A DNA stretch of 64,000 nucleotides from Heligmosomoides polygyrus polygyrus (GCA_947396885.1 OX377201.1:3205879-3269878), one strand, 5' to 3'; positions 1 to 10,439 are shown, counted from the first letter of the stretch. Program-made: numbers and translations. Notes: generated by a model from the letters alone, not told the origin.

Positions 1-197
1 GACAGGTATCCATTGCGTTGCTCTTTGCCCGCCGAGACGGTTGTAGAACCGCGGCGATTTTATTTTTGTTTGTCTGTTCGTTTTTTGCTTCATTTAGGTC
101 CTATCTTCTTCTGCAGGAGTTGGTCGTTAAGTCTCAAGTCGATTTATTACATGCCTTTTAGTTATGTGCCCCCCCCCCCCCGGTCTAGGATAGATCC
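1..197. mobile_element. hAT-like D element, right-hand part (truncated by window edge)
   Basis: This sequence matches the right half of the 500-bp D element seen whole at 12452-12951 and 54789-55288. It has the GCAGGAG...GGTCGTTAAGTCTCAAGTCGATTTATTACAT tract followed by a C-run and the terminus CTAGGATAGATCC. No protein is encoded; the 63-codon frame here is an accident of the repeat. Confidence 0.75.
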
Positions 198-321
198 CAA
201 CTAAGTTCTTCATCTGGCAGAGTCGGTGTTGACTTGTCTGGGAAGGATAGGCTGTTGGTTGAGCCATCTATCGGCAGTTCGTTGTACATGGAATACACAT
301 ATATACTTTCCCTTTAGAAAT

Positions 322-494
322 ACTAGTAGTTAATTTGGCCTACAGGAGGAGGCATGGTCGCACCCACCAATCAGAACACCAACCGAAGACCCATCAGCCA
401 ATCAGGGAGGACACCGACAGAACCTTCTGTTGGTGACTAGCAGGTTCGAAGCGTTCCCGCGCGTTCCCCTTGTAGGCCACAGTGACGGCTAGTC
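322..494. mobile_element. MITE-A copy 1
   Basis: The terminal inverted repeats read ACTAGTAGTTAATTTGGCCT on the left and GTAGGCCACAGTGACGGCTA on the right. The interior carries ACCAATCAG and GCCAATCAG motifs, as in the other copies at 5459-5636, 6067-6250 and 6452-6642. It is about 170 bp and non-coding. This copy is more diverged than those near 6 kb. Confidence 0.7.
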
Positions 495-505
495 CCGCGC
501 GGAAG

Positions 506-653
506 TATAATGCACGGCGCATCCCAGCCCGATGCTGCTTAATAATGTAGACGAAGAAACATTGAACCAAGAGAAGCGCGTGGCGCATCCTAATTTAGAT
601 TTTCATTTATTAAGAGCCGAGCTTCGAGGCTGGGATGCGCCGTGCATTATTAA
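506..653. repeat. Inverted repeat made of the SINE-S end motif
   Basis: The 24-base stretch at 506-529, which includes ATGCACGGCGCATCCCAGCC, is repeated inverted at about 629-652 with one mismatch. The motif is the GGGATGCGCCACGCATTC segment that ends SINE-S copies. About 100 bp separate the arms. It looks like two opposed SINE 3' ends or a small foldback. Confidence 0.6.
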
Positions 654-831
654 AAAGCTTTACCTTTTGCGGCAAATCATGAATGCGCCATGCGTGCCAC
701 TTCCACTTGATCTTGTGGAGACATTTAAACTATACAATGGCTTACTAAGCAAGGCGATGGACAACAGCCAGTGTTCCATTCTTTCAAAGACTTCACCGAC
801 TTACCGATGAGGGCGCATCAGAAATTATTTA

Positions 832-935
832 GGATGCGCCATGCATTCGACTTCTACATGATATCGTGGAGCTACTTCGAAGGTGTATTCGGCATATTCG
901 GTTTTTTGATACGTCGACTAGGCCTATCCTTGCAG
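832..935 (-). repeat. SINE-S remnant (3' part)
   Basis: AGGATGCGCCATGCATTCGA, then a degraded CTTCTACATGATATCGTGGAG, matches the reverse complement of the SINE-S 3' region. The tRNA-like head is absent. Confidence 0.55.
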
Positions 936-959
936 GGCAAATCGTTCCCCTGAAGTGGT

Positions 960-1640
960 CTGCACTAAAGGTAGAGAGGGCCTAATTGACCCATAAAAGG
1001 AGTGGAGTACGAGCTCCACCAATCTGTTCTTCAGCCAAGATGCCAGATACCGCCTGAAAGGCTGCCCTTCGCTTAGTACAAGGAGCCATCTGATGGCCCA
1101 GCACGGATGCGTGTCAGAACTCGCTCGGGTATGCACATCTCTTGGCGGATTTCCAGAGCGATCAAGCCGGTGAACGGATCGGCGGCCCGGGTCGCAGCCA
1201 TCTGACCCGTGTGCCCGTCGACGGCGAACATCTGCGCAATTACATGATTTATTCGCCACCCCATCGCCGCCGTCGGTCGTCGTCGTCGTCACTGACCGGA
1301 CCACGGGCCCATATGGCCCTCGAAACCGCCGCCGCCACCGACGACGACACCTCCTCGCGAGATCAAAGCAGAGATCGGTCCCGAGGTCGCTGCTGAATTA
1401 ATCAGCCGCTATAATTTCAGGCAACCGGCCGGATTAGTCACTACGGAGTTGAGCACTGAGCTAATACTAGTACTGCTGGGGGTTTCCAGGGTTCTACGGA
1501 CCATTTCTGATCCGTTATGGAGGATAATTTTTCCGTTTAATTGAAAAATTTTGTTACATTAATGATTTTAATTATTGAATAGAAGTTCACTTTCATTCGA
1601 TGAATAGGATCGAGAGGCATTACATTGTATTTGTGATACT
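960..1640. other. Unclassified stretch with GC-rich part, no supported gene
   Basis: The section 1140-1400 is GC-rich with CCGCCG and CGTCGT runs. It has an 84-codon frame at 1142-1396 on the plus strand ending in Asp- and Arg-rich sequence, and competing frames on the other strand. I recognise no domain or splice structure, so no gene is called. Confidence 0.4.
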
Positions 1641-1704
1641 GTTATTAGTTTTGTTTCGTTCGATTAGAGCGCCCTATGAGCGCAATAAATAAATAAATAA
1701 ACAA
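1640..1704 (+). repeat. LINE-type 3' tail: hairpin plus (AAAT)n
   Basis: GAGCGCCCTATGAGCGC forms a short stem-loop followed directly by AATAAATAAATAAATAAAC. The same arrangement with different hairpin sequences occurs at 6838-6893, 14128-14173, 34338-34395 and 40787-40830. This suggests 3' ends of a non-LTR element with a microsatellite tail. Confidence 0.45.
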
Positions 1705-2630
1705 TGTGCCCATCTTCGCCCTTTTGAGCTAGTTATGACCTTTTCTGGCCTTCAAATACACGTTTCAGTTTTCCTCGAAGCTAAAATTTTGATAAAAAAT
1801 TAAATAGGTGATTGATTGTAATTCACACCAGAAATAAATAAATAAATAACATCTTATAGATAGTAAAAAAGACGAAAGAAACAATAAAGATATAATAATT
1901 AAAGTTAAAAATGCATAAAAACCAAAATAATGACTTTTGTTCTGCATAGTGCAGTCGGTAAGAAGCGCGACGAACTTATTTGTGGTTCGGATCCTGTCCA
2001 GGCCAGTCAAGCATTCCGTCAGAAAATCTGCGGACAGAACAGAGCTAACTTGCCCATCCACTGCCAACGAAAACGCCTCTGATCAGACCAAAAACGCATT
2101 CAAACCCCTCAATGATATCCAATGAAGGTTGAAAGCATGGCGCATCATACAGTAGAGCCAGATAGGGCTGAACTTCAGTCTTTATTCTTTTTTCTGCATT
2201 TTGTTACTCTTTAACACTAGACGTAGCTTCTTTGCGGTGATAACGCACCAAAAGTCAACGAGGACTTTTTCAGGGGTGCGCCGTGCATTCTACTCCTCGT
2301 AATTGTAGTGGAGAACTTCTTCTTTTAGTGCGTATTTACCTTTGCTTAGCTATATTTATACACTTTAATAGCTTAATTCTTTTGACTACTATAAAAATCA
2401 TTGCCTACTCATTTCGGAGCGACGTTTGGAATGGTCTGCCTGATTGCGGAATTGAACCCAACCGACTCGATCGTTTGGCGCAGGTGCAGGCGGCACATTC
2501 TGCTCACTTATCCGCCTGTTCCTTAGCATTTTTTTGGAATAAAACAAAAGCTCTAAACAACAGGGCGTTAGACAGCAGTTTCAGTTTTTGTGGGCAAAAA
2601 TTTGGAATAAAAGTCGACGTTAGTCAATGC
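1705..2630. other. AT-rich unclassified stretch
   Basis: No domain, tRNA or clear transposon is seen here. A second AAAT run lies at about 1833-1850, and a lone SINE-S end motif (GGGTGCGCCGTGCATTCTAC) starts near 2274. The longest frame (2283-2726) crosses this motif and looks accidental. Confidence 0.4.
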
Positions 2631-2633
2631 CTC

Positions 2634-2866
2634 TGCGGGATGCGCCATGCATTCTACTTCTATGGGCTGTCGTGGAGGCGACGTGAATGCGTATTTGGCC
2701 ATACAATGGTTTGCGGTGGCAGCTGATGAACAAGTCAGCGCTTTCTCCTTCCTACACAAATCCTGTAGAAATGCATCGACCCAGAGGGATAGAAGGCCGG
2801 TGGTTGGCCTGGGCGGGAGCCGAACCAAGAACCTCGAATCGGGTGCACAAGACAGCCGGCGCCTCT
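2634..2866 (-). mobile_element. SINE-S copy, near full length
   Basis: Read on the minus strand, a degraded tRNA-like head lies near 2820-2866 (reverse complement of TCGGGTGCACAAGACAGCCGG). The body with the TTGTATGGCCAAATACGCATTC counterpart follows, then GAATGCATGGCGCATCCCGC at 2634-2655. It is more diverged than the copies at 13.7 and 26.8 kb. Confidence 0.75.
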
Positions 2867-3054
2867 TTCGACTGTTCTTTCATAACGATGGTTAAGTTCA
2901 AAGAATACGGATATGCTCTAGGTGATATCGGAATGCGACATGCATTCTAGTTGTCAAATGCTATATATAATAAATATTTTGTTGTCAATGTATTTCCTGG
3001 CTATGAACTTGAACTCACAATTTGATTCAAACCGTCTATAACTTGTCATATAGT

Positions 3055-4310
3055 CTGAACGAGTCGAATTGGACACTTTCCAAACCAAATTGGACGCTTT
3101 TCACGTCAAATTGGACACTCTTCTAAGCTGGACTATGAATTTTGAAGTTAAATTGAACGTCTTCCAAACTGAAACGAGCTTCTTATATGTTAAACTAAAC
3201 ACTCTCCAAGATGGATAGAATAATATTTTGTTCAAGTAAATAACTTTTTTGATTTTTTATTTATTTCAACTGCCCGAATGAGTGTAATAATTTTATAAAG
3301 TTTTATTTTTCCAGGAAAAATAATAAGTTATGCTTTGTTTTAAAGCGCAACAACGCAGCAATTACATAGAGCACTACAAGACCAGATTGCGCCAAGCGCT
3401 CGAAAAGCTCGTCGCGATTTTTGTTTGAGTGATACTGTAAATGCTGCTTACATGAAGCATCAAATTGAGGATGTATATTTTTCACAGTTGCTTTTGTTGA
3501 ATCGTTTACAGGTGTGCAACTCAATTCAAACAGGGACTATGCTGAGTGAAATAAATTAGTGAAATAATTTTACAAGATTTTCATTTTTAGAAAAAATAAT
3601 TACTTGAATTTTCTGTTAAAGTGCAGCAAGGCAGCAATCATGTCCGGTATCAAAAGATTGGATCGCTCCATACACTCGAAAAGTTCAATGCAATTTATTT
3701 GATTGGTAGTGTAATGACTGCTTACATGAAACAAAAAAGTGAGGATATAGATGTTTTTTACAGTTGTTCATGTTGCACCGCTTAAAGGTGTGGAACTGCA
3801 TGCAAACAGAAATTTTGCTATCAATCAAATAAAAATCGCGAAGTTCCAGACGGGGGCATGGCGCAATCTCTGTTTTGGCAATGTAAAATGGCCGCCTTCT
3901 TGGTTTTAAAGACAAGCTTTAAATCATAGTTTTTCCTCAATTTTTTTTATAAAATTTCAAACTATGTGTTCTCTTATAAAGAAGAGAATTAAAACTTCGA
4001 AAGTTTTACTAAAATTTTCCTTGAACAAAAAATTATTTTAACTTTGTACATGTCGCGTAGGTGAGCAGCATTGGTAGGTGGGAGCGCACCAGCCAATAGT
4101 AACGAAACAGAGCACAGGTCTAACATATACCGACCCATCAGGGCACCAACTGTACATGTCCTCTCTGAATGGCATGCCAATTCCATGCTGTCTGATTGGT
4201 TTAGGCGTTTCCATCTACCAATGCTGCTCATCTACGCGACATATACCGAAAAGTCTTAGGTTAGCTTAGAAGAGTGTCCAATTTGACGTGAAAATGGTAT
4301 AAATGGATAA
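3055..4310. mobile_element. Foldback C copy 1, with a MITE-B inside
   Basis: The left end reads GAATTGGACACTTTCC... and the right end GTCCAATTTGACGTGAAAATGG, which are inverted. A second, inner inverted pair joins a CGCCAAGCGCTCGAAAAGCT-type motif (about 3390) with TCCAGACGGGGGCATGGCGC (about 3843-3862), each next to an ATCGCG/CGCGAT motif and an ATTGATAG-type tract. The element is non-coding; frames such as 3685-3915 follow the repeat, not a protein. MITE-B at 4046-4245 interrupts its right arm. Confidence 0.7.
4046..4245. mobile_element. MITE-B copy 1 nested in foldback C
   Basis: The terminal inverted repeats are about 36 bp: GTACATGTCGCGTAGGTGAG on the left against the reverse complement of CTCATCTACGCGACATATAC on the right. 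The match continues inward through GCAGCATTGGTAGGTGG. The interior has GCCAATAG and GATTGG motifs. A second copy lies at 19978-20176 and a left-end copy at 34497-34640. Confidence 0.8.
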
Positions 4311-4334
4311 AGGATGATGTTAGACAATCGTCCT

Positions 4335-4800
4335 TGGGATGCGCCATGCATTCTACTTCTACTGGATGTCGTGAAGCACTTTTTCGTCTGCTAGACTAAC
4401 GGGCGAGCACGAAGTGAGGGGAGCGAGAAAATGAACAGAACAGGACGGACAGTCCGGATTGGCATAACAAAACAGATGACGACATTGTAACAACGCACAG
4501 CAATCGTATTAGGCAACAGAATAAGCCGCACGCCCTTTGCCTGGTGACAGCAGGCGGGCGGAACTCAAAACAGCACGCAGGAGAGTTGGAGATCGATGTT
4601 TCAATGAGTCTGAGATATAAACGAAGCGGTCAGCTTCGAGAGCGGTTTGAACTCTTTAGTGATACAAGCTATTAGATGGCTATTCAGTCGCGAACAAAAC
4701 CCTTGCGCCAGGCGGAACTCGGCCCCGAACCCTAAGGTCTGCGATACCTCTACGAGATCGAAGGAATAGAATAAAGTAAAAAGGACGGCGTTATTCGATC
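4335..4800. other. SINE-S end fragment followed by unclassified DNA
   Basis: TGGGATGCGCCATGCATTCTACTTCTACTGG at 4338-4368 is a SINE-S 3' end on the minus strand. The remaining 430 bp show no repeat or gene that I recognise. Confidence 0.45.
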
Positions 4801-4802
4801 CC

Positions 4803-4905
4803 TTTTGGAATGCGCCACGCATTCTACTTCTACGGGATATCGTGGAGTCGATTTGAATGCGGTTTCAGCCATACAATGACTTGGGGTGGCCAGCCAATGA
4901 ATGTA
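4803..4905 (-). repeat. SINE-S 3' part, truncated
   Basis: On the minus strand it keeps the 3' body (GCATTCAAATCG-type sequence) through GAATGCGTGGCGCATTCC and the tail motif AACGCCGTCC at about 4785-4795. It has lost its tRNA-like head, breaking off near 4905 in the GGCTGGCCACC segment. Confidence 0.7.
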
Positions 4906-5458
4906 AACAGGCGCATTCAGATGAAGCAAAGAACAGCGAAGCGACCCCACTCCTACCCACATTCAAAAGGAAATTAAGGGACCTTCGCTTCGGCTCAAGC
5001 ACATTCCTCACCTATCTCGATAGTTGGCCACCATTTTTTGCGATATTTTGATCACCTGGTAGAACAGCTGTTCGACGGTGGGAAGTCAGTGTAGCGCATG
5101 GAATGATAGAGGAGCTGACGTTTTTGCCACGTGCCTTTAGTTCCTTGAGTGCTCAGCTGATCGCAGCCCCTTACAGTAATTGAAGTATACGGTAAAGAGT
5201 AGGGTTGAGGAAAATTAAGCGAAAAGGTCATCCAGGGGAGAGGTCATCTACGGCTGAATCCTCAGCTGGAAGCACTAGACCGTTGAATAGGGCTCAAGTA
5301 GGCTTTCAGAAGCCTATATTGATGTAATACCGAGGTAGAATGCATGGCGTATCTTATAAAGACGCCCTAAACCCATCCTTCCAAGAAGAAGACGCCATGG
5401 TAGAACGCTCCAAGACCTATTTTACATCTACAGACTCTCCCTAATATCTTAGGTACGT

Positions 5459-5636
5459 ACTTGTCGTTAATGTGGCCTACAGGAGGGAATGCAGGAATGC
5501 ACCAATCAGAACACTGACCAGACATGAGCCAATCAATCAGGTCACGAAGTTCACTCTTTGGATGACACGTCCATTCAGTGTAACATGATTGGTGCGCTGC
5601 GCCCTCGCCCCACATGTAGGCCACATTAACGACTAG
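5459..5636. mobile_element. MITE-A copy 2
   Basis: The left end ACTTGTCGTTAATGTGGCCT pairs with the right end TAGGCCACATTAACGACTAG. CCAATCA occurs at the inner left, GCCAATCAATCAGG in the middle and GATTGGTGCG near the right end, so CCAAT boxes occur on both strands. Confidence 0.85.
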
Positions 5637-5637
5637 A

Positions 5638-5772
5638 ACTATGTTGCCTCCGATCAAACAGCGCCGGTGGTGTAATGGAGTAAAGTAATCTCGTCCGATC
5701 AGCAGGTGGTGCGGGTTCAGGTCCCGCCTGGCGCTAGAGCTTTGATCGCCACAAAACATCGTTATAACAGGC
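5638..5772 (+). mobile_element. tRNA-stalk element copy 1
   Basis: The tRNA-like core is 5661-5734 (74 nt). GCGCCGG pairs with CTGGCGC, and GCGGG/CCCGC closes a T-arm-like hairpin. The right flank CTTTGATCGCCACAAAACAT still resembles the stalk of the 43-kb copy, while the left flank is diverged. The D and anticodon arms have drifted. It abuts MITE-A copy 2. Confidence 0.7.
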
Positions 5773-6066
5773 TAAGACTATATACGCTCTTTCAAGAAAA
5801 GACGCTATGGAAGAAAGCTACATGACTTTCTCCTCCTTCTCTCTCAAGATACTTGTCGCTAATGTGGCCTACAAAATGGTAGGCGAGAATGCACCAGCTT
5901 ATAGAGGAACTATACGGCTTACTTTATCTCTCTAAACCCTGCCTATTTACTAACCGGTACTAGTAGTTAATGTGGCCTACAAGAGGGTAGACGGGAATGC
6001 GCCAGTTAATAGGGGATCTATACGGCTTACTTTATCCTCCAGACTCGACCTACCTCCTAATCGGTG

Positions 6067-6250
6067 CTAGTCGCTAATGTGGCTTACAAGGTTGGTGGGA
6101 ATACGCCTACCAATCACAATCGAACACAGCAAAGCTGAACATAACCAGCCAATCAGCGCCAACTTTACTCTCTGGATGTTACGTTCATTCAGCGCAATAC
6201 GATTGGTCTAGTGTGTCCGTCCACCACATGTAGGCCACATTAACGACTAG
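6067..6250. mobile_element. MITE-A copy 3
   Basis: CTAGTCGCTAATGTGGCTTA on the left pairs with GTAGGCCACATTAACGACTA on the right. Interior motifs ACCAATCACAATCG, GCCAATCAGC and CGATTGGTC sit in the same order as in copies 2 and 4. Confidence 0.85.
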
Positions 6251-6451
6251 AACCACGAATATTCGCCCTTTTAAGAAAAAGACGCGATGGTGGAAAGCTA
6301 CATGACTTTCTTCATCTCTATAGATCCTCCCTATTTCCTGAGATACTTGTTGCTAATGTGGCCTACAAGATGGAGGCAGGAATGCGCCAGTCTAGGGGAA
6401 AACCACACGGCTTACCTAACCCTCCACATCCGATCTACCTCCTAATCGGTA

Positions 6452-6642
6452 CTAGTCGCTAATGTGGCCTACAAGGGGGGGGGGTGGGAATATGCCTACC
6501 AATAACAATCGATCACAGCAAAGCCGAACATAACCGAGCCAATCAGGGCAACAACTCTACTCTCTGGCTGGTACGCTTACTCAATCCGATCTGATTGGTC
6601 TCGTGTGTCCGCCCACCACATGTAGGCCACATTTGCGACCAG
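6452..6642. mobile_element. MITE-A copy 4
   Basis: CTAGTCGCTAATGTGGCCTA pairs with GTAGGCCACATTTGCGACCA. A G-run follows the left end. CCAATAAC, GCCAATCAGG and TGATTGG motifs are kept. Confidence 0.85.
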
Positions 6643-6654
6643 AATCAAACTTTT

Positions 6655-7285
6655 TGATTATTTTGCTTCATTTGTAATTTTTCACTGCATTCTGAAAATC
6701 ATCCATCGCCCTGGAGTTCAACACCAATGCGGTTCAAGTGAAGGTGGGGGAAAAGTATGTCATAATTTCATTTTATTTTTATTTTTATTTTTAATCGATG
6801 TATTGACATGCTAACGTGCTTTGCTTGATTTGTGGTTTACACTTTGCAGTGTACAAATAAATAAATAAATAAGTAAGTAAATAAATATCTTTAATTGATA
6901 AATAAATCAATTTCGGGGGGAGGGGGTGAATTTTTTGGCAGTGCCTGAGAACCGGTTCGAGCTGTTATTTATTAACAAAATATCCAGCATACCTTCTACC
7001 CAGTACGAAAGCCCCATTTCCATTCAGGGGTAGGATTCATTAACAATTAAACCGGTGGGTATAAGGGGTAGAGCTAAGGTAAGCGTCAGGTAGAGAGAAG
7101 GTAAGCGTCAGAGACGCAGGCTTCGTCGTCGGTATCTCTACCCCTCTACTCCTGTATCCACTGGTTAGTCGTTGATGAATACGGCCCCAGAAGACGTCCG
7201 AAACCTCAAAGGCAGCGTCGCCACAATAAATTGAAGAGGGATCCACAGAAAATCCTCGTAGGACCCATCTTCTACAGTAGACTGT
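6655..7285. other. Unclassified DNA with a LINE-type 3' tail
   Basis: TACACTTTGCAGTGTA (about 6838-6854) is a perfect 6-bp hairpin followed by (AAAT)n to about 6893. A G-run follows at about 6915. The remainder to 7285 has no recognised feature. Confidence 0.4.
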
Positions 7286-7288
7286 GCT

Positions 7289-7795
7289 CTATGTTCCGCA
7301 GAAAGCCGTCCAAAAGCTCGCTTTTTGAGCGGGTAGCTGAACTCTTAAGACTCTAAGCGGAAATGACTCAAATATCTCATCGAAATTAGGCAAAATGGGC
7401 GATAAATTATACGACAGAGACGGCTGGTGGCTGGCTATATAGCCCAGAACGCGAGAAATTCGCAGCAAAAACTCGGCCGTGACGATGAGGTCAACGAAGG
7501 AGAGGAGGAGGAGACGACGGCGCCTGCTGAAGTGCCTCATCGGCTCGACGACGATGAGACTGACCTGGTCAATTGCCAGCAGCAGCAGCACATGCAGACG
7601 CCGGAGCAGATGGTGAGGAGCGAACGAGAACGAACGGTAGTGGTGGTGGTGGTGGTGGTAGTGGTGGGGATCGATACGCGAGAACGGACCGACGAAGGCC
7701 CGCTCAGCCGGTGCTGCGTCAGCTGGGAGATTTCGGAGAGCAGCTTCCGACCGGCGTGTGACATCTGCTTCGCCACCGTCACATCTTCACTGTGA
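7289..7795. other. Coding-potential region, strand unresolved
   Basis: Long frames overlap on both strands. On the plus strand, residues after GRDDEVNEGEEEE run to a Gln-rich stretch and end at a plausible GT donor near 7613. On the minus strand, AKQMSHAGRKLLSEISQLTQ is open at 7670-7780, and a different minus frame stays open from about 7795 to 7289. (GTG)n and (CAG)n tracts inflate all of these. It could be a real exon or low-complexity DNA; I cannot choose the strand. Confidence 0.25.
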
Positions 7796-8037
7796 GAGGA
7801 AGCGTAGGGAATGTGAGCTGAGTCGGCCGCGCAAAATTAATGACCGGTGAACCGACAACAGTTATACTTATCACTTCGAATTGGACACTTTTCAATTGAA
7901 ATTGACCCTTTTCCCGTCAAATTGGACACTCTTCTAAGCTAGCTAAAGACTCTCGAAATCAAAGCGAACTCTCCCAAATCGAAATGACCTTCAGGCAGGT
8001 TAAACTATAGACACAATAAGATGCTTACTAAGGAAGA

Positions 8038-8855
8038 GGTGAGGCGGTGGTACAGAGGTAGTGCCCCTGCTCTTTACGTGTAACGTCGTTGGTTCGGTCC
8101 CCATTGACGCCGGTTCTTTTGCAAATTATGATCTGTCTTCGAAATGACATTTTATTCTAAATTATGACACATGTTTCATTAAATAGCTGGTAAAACTATC
8201 ACACACGTTTGTAAAAATGCTTGAAGGCAAAGAACTGCTATGGTGACATTTTGATTAACTATTTTGAAAATCTAGAGTGCAAATCTCAAATTGAACAACT
8301 GGAAGTGTTTCTAACAACCTTGGTATTCATAGATCAAAACAGAAAATGTGTGAAGTAGACATGCTACTCACACACTGCACATTTTACACATGCAGCCCCT
8401 CTACAGGCAGCAACAAAACAGTCAATTGTAGCAAAATCAAGCAAATATTCACCAGAAGCGACAAACACAGCTGGGTGAATATCAATGTAACCTGCATTAT
8501 GCCATGAGTATTTTAAAAACGTTGAAAGCCTAGGGGCACAAAACATACGGTAAATCTGCGACAGCGCCTTCGGTAGGTTGTCTGTGTGGGTAATGTTGAA
8601 CTCCACGCTATTTGCCATGGCAAACGACTTGACCTTTTTCATGATTTTCTTCATCAGGCCGAAGAAAAGACGCCTAGAGGTGTCTCAAGCCTTTTCAGAA
8701 AGAGTATGATAGTTTTCAAACACGGGTCATAATTTGGAAAAAAAGGTAATTTCAAAGACAAATCATGATGTGCAAGGAATCGACAGCAAACGGGACCGAA
8801 CCAACGATGTTATACGAGAGGAGCGGGAGCAGTATCTCTGCCTCACCGCCGCAGG
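8038..8855. mobile_element. Element with inverted tRNA-like ends and an internal frame
   Basis: The left end at 8044-8190 includes TACAGAGGTAGTG (A-box-like) and GTTGGTTCGGTCCCC (B-box-like), then AAATTATGAT and AAATTATGACAC. The reverse complement of 8700-8853 repeats this order: GCGGTGAGGCAGAGATACTG, ATCGTTGGTTCGGTCCCG, ATCATGATTTGTC and AAATTATGACCC. The arms are about 130-150 bp and imperfect. This is a foldback whose termini both descend from a tRNA-like sequence. Between the arms lies the minus-strand frame 8364-8654. Confidence 0.6.
8364..8654 (-). CDS. Hypothetical protein fragment, 96 codons, inside a foldback
   Basis: A clean frame runs from ATG at 8654 to TAG at 8364. It opens with a Lys-rich start (MKKIMKKVKSF) and contains LSQIYRMFCAPRLSTFLKYS, WHNAGYIDIHPAVFVASG and a Cys-rich end (DCFVAACRGAACVKCAVCE). 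The last part has paired cysteines that could belong to a metal-binding module cut short. It is not low complexity and does not track a repeat found elsewhere in the window, so it may be a captured exon. No splice sites were assigned and the true start may be upstream. I do not recognise a family. Confidence 0.35.
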   Translation of the reverse strand: MKKIMKKVKSFAMANSVEFNITHTDNLPKALSQIYRMFCAPRLSTFLKYSWHNAGYIDIHPAVFVASGEYLLDFATIDCFVAACRGAACVKCAVCE

Positions 8856-8883
8856 TTGCATACCACCACGGAGCCTCTATGTC

Positions 8884-9013
8884 CTAGTTTATAGTTGCGC
8901 CGCTGCGCGGCGCCACACCATAGATGTAATAGATATCGATTACGCGACGCGAAAATCGATATCTATGGCGATCGTGGTGCCGCGCCGCGTGGCGGCGCAA
9001 GTATAAACTAGGG
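8884..9013. mobile_element. Palindromic MITE (TAGTTTATAGTTGCGCC ends)
   Basis: CTAGTTTATAGTTGCGCCGC at the left pairs with GGCGGCGCAAGTATAAACTA at the right. The interior contains two ATCGATAT-type blocks in inverted order. A second member, opened by another palindrome, lies at 22505-22928. Confidence 0.75.
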
Positions 9014-9937
9014 CTATGACTCATCGCTCTTGCGCCAGCTGTGTCACACGGCCAGCCTGTGATGAGGCCACTCAACTTCTGCAGGTCAACACTCGCTCAG
9101 GAGTTTCATTTTGCAACTTTCACACCCATATTCGTAATCAGGATTCCGATGAGCTCTTTTTAGTGACGCTGGTCTCCACTTGAAGTGCTATGGGAGGTCG
9201 AAGTCCTTCCCTAGTTAGGATAATATTTGTTCAAGGAAAATTTGGTGCAACTTTCTTTAAAATTTTTAATTCACCTGCCCCAATATGTGTAAAAACGTTG
9301 TAAAAAATTTTAATTTTTGAGGAGAAAACAATAGATTAAAATTTGTCTTAGAACACAGCAAAGAGGCAATCATATAGCGCATTAAAAGATCAGATCGCGC
9401 CATGCACTCGAAAAGCTTTCGCGATTTTTATTTAACTGATAGCGTACATGTCACTTACATGATCCATCAAAGTGAGGATATGTGTCTTCTTTATAGTTGT
9501 TTTTAATGTATCGCTAATAGGCGTCAATCTCCATGCAAACTGAAATTCTGCTAGCAATCGAATAAAAATCGCGACGTCTTGGAAGACGGCATGGCGGAAT
9601 CTATTTCGTTACACTAAAAATGGTCGCCTGAACCGGCTCTTCAAAACAAGCCTTAAACCATTATTTTTGCTCAAAAAAAAAAATTTATGACATTTCAAAC
9701 TCCTTAGACGAACTAAAACTTCAAAGAAGTCATAGTAAAATTCTCCTCGAACAAAAAATTATTCTAATCTTTTTAGAGTGTCTAGTTTAATGTAGAAGAA
9801 GCTGGAAGAGTTCGCTTTGATTTCAAATATCTTGAGTTGGCTTTTAAATGTGCCAAATCGACATGGAAATTGCATATTTATACCATTTTTAAACCCAACT
9901 TTAACAAATTTCAAATGATGAACTTGGAGAAATCATA

Positions 9938-9985
9938 ATGGGGTGCGCCACGCACTCTACTTCTACGGGATGTCTTGGAGCCAAT
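9938..9985 (-). repeat. SINE-S 3' end fragment
   Basis: GGGGTGCGCCACGCACTCTACTTCTACGGGATGTCTTGGAG matches the last 45 bases of SINE-S on the minus strand. The rest of the element is missing. Confidence 0.6.
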
Positions 9986-10144
9986 GCCTTAGACTCTAAG
10001 GAAAACCCTCTGTCGGTAGAGTTGCGAGTATAGATGCAAGACCAAACCTTCACCAAGTTGACGGCCTCACTATGCTAGGCACGTATTGGAACCGTTTTCA
10101 TCTTCCTGTCATTCCTAGCTGCTTTCGAACTACTGTAATATTCA

Positions 10145-10437
10145 ACCGAGCGCGTGGTAGCGCAGCCGAGAGAGGTGCCGGATGTCGCGTGCACCGATAG
10201 CAAGTTCCTGGTTCGGATTTCCCGCCCAGGCCAACCAAGCCTTCCATCCCTTCGGAGTCGGTGAATTGGTAGCAGACCTGTCTGGAAAGGGTGATGCGCT
10301 GACTGCCCATCGGCTGGCGACATTAAGCCATTGTATGGCCAAATGCGCATTGAAATCGCCTCCACGACATCTCGTAGAAGTAGAATGCGTGGCGCATCCC
10401 AACAGGGGTAGACTGCGGCTGTCCTTTATTGTTATCA
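10145..10437 (+). mobile_element. SINE-S, full length
   Basis: The head GCGCGTGGTAGCGCAGCCGA contains an A-box-like TAGCGCAGCCGAG. TGGTTCGGATTTCCCGCCC resembles a B box. The body and the end GAATGCGTGGCGCATCCC follow, then a short GTCCTTTATTG tail. Frames such as 10142-10621 (minus) are read through it and are not proteins. Confidence 0.85.
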
Positions 10438-10439
10438 AG

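Larger units (their letters stand above)
5350..6650. repeat. Tandemly expanded MITE-A cluster
   Basis: Two or three imperfect units of about 400-490 bp repeat here. Each starts with AAGAAAAGACGC.ATGG and CTACATGACTTTC, continues through two half-copies of TAATGTGGCCTACAAG, and ends in a complete MITE-A. Left half-ends without partners lie at about 5846, 5955 and 6345. Full MITE-A copies lie at 5459-5636, 6067-6250 and 6452-6642. The duplication copied neighbouring sequence together with the MITEs. Confidence 0.7.
7858..9900. mobile_element. Foldback C copy 2, interrupted by about 1.2 kb
   Basis: The left arm is at 7858-8012 and the rest at about 9213-9900. It ends in the inverted counterpart TGTCTAGTTTAATGTAGAAG and CAAATCGACATGG. 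The core GCGCCATGCACTCGAAAAGC lies near 9399. The sequence lost between the arms is replaced by the element at 8038-8855 and the palindrome at 8884-9013. Confidence 0.65.

Noticed and set aside
7427..7795. Plus-strand 122-codon frame with poly-Val
   Set aside because: The Val and Thr runs come from (GTG)n; opposing frames are equally open, so it is listed only as unresolved.
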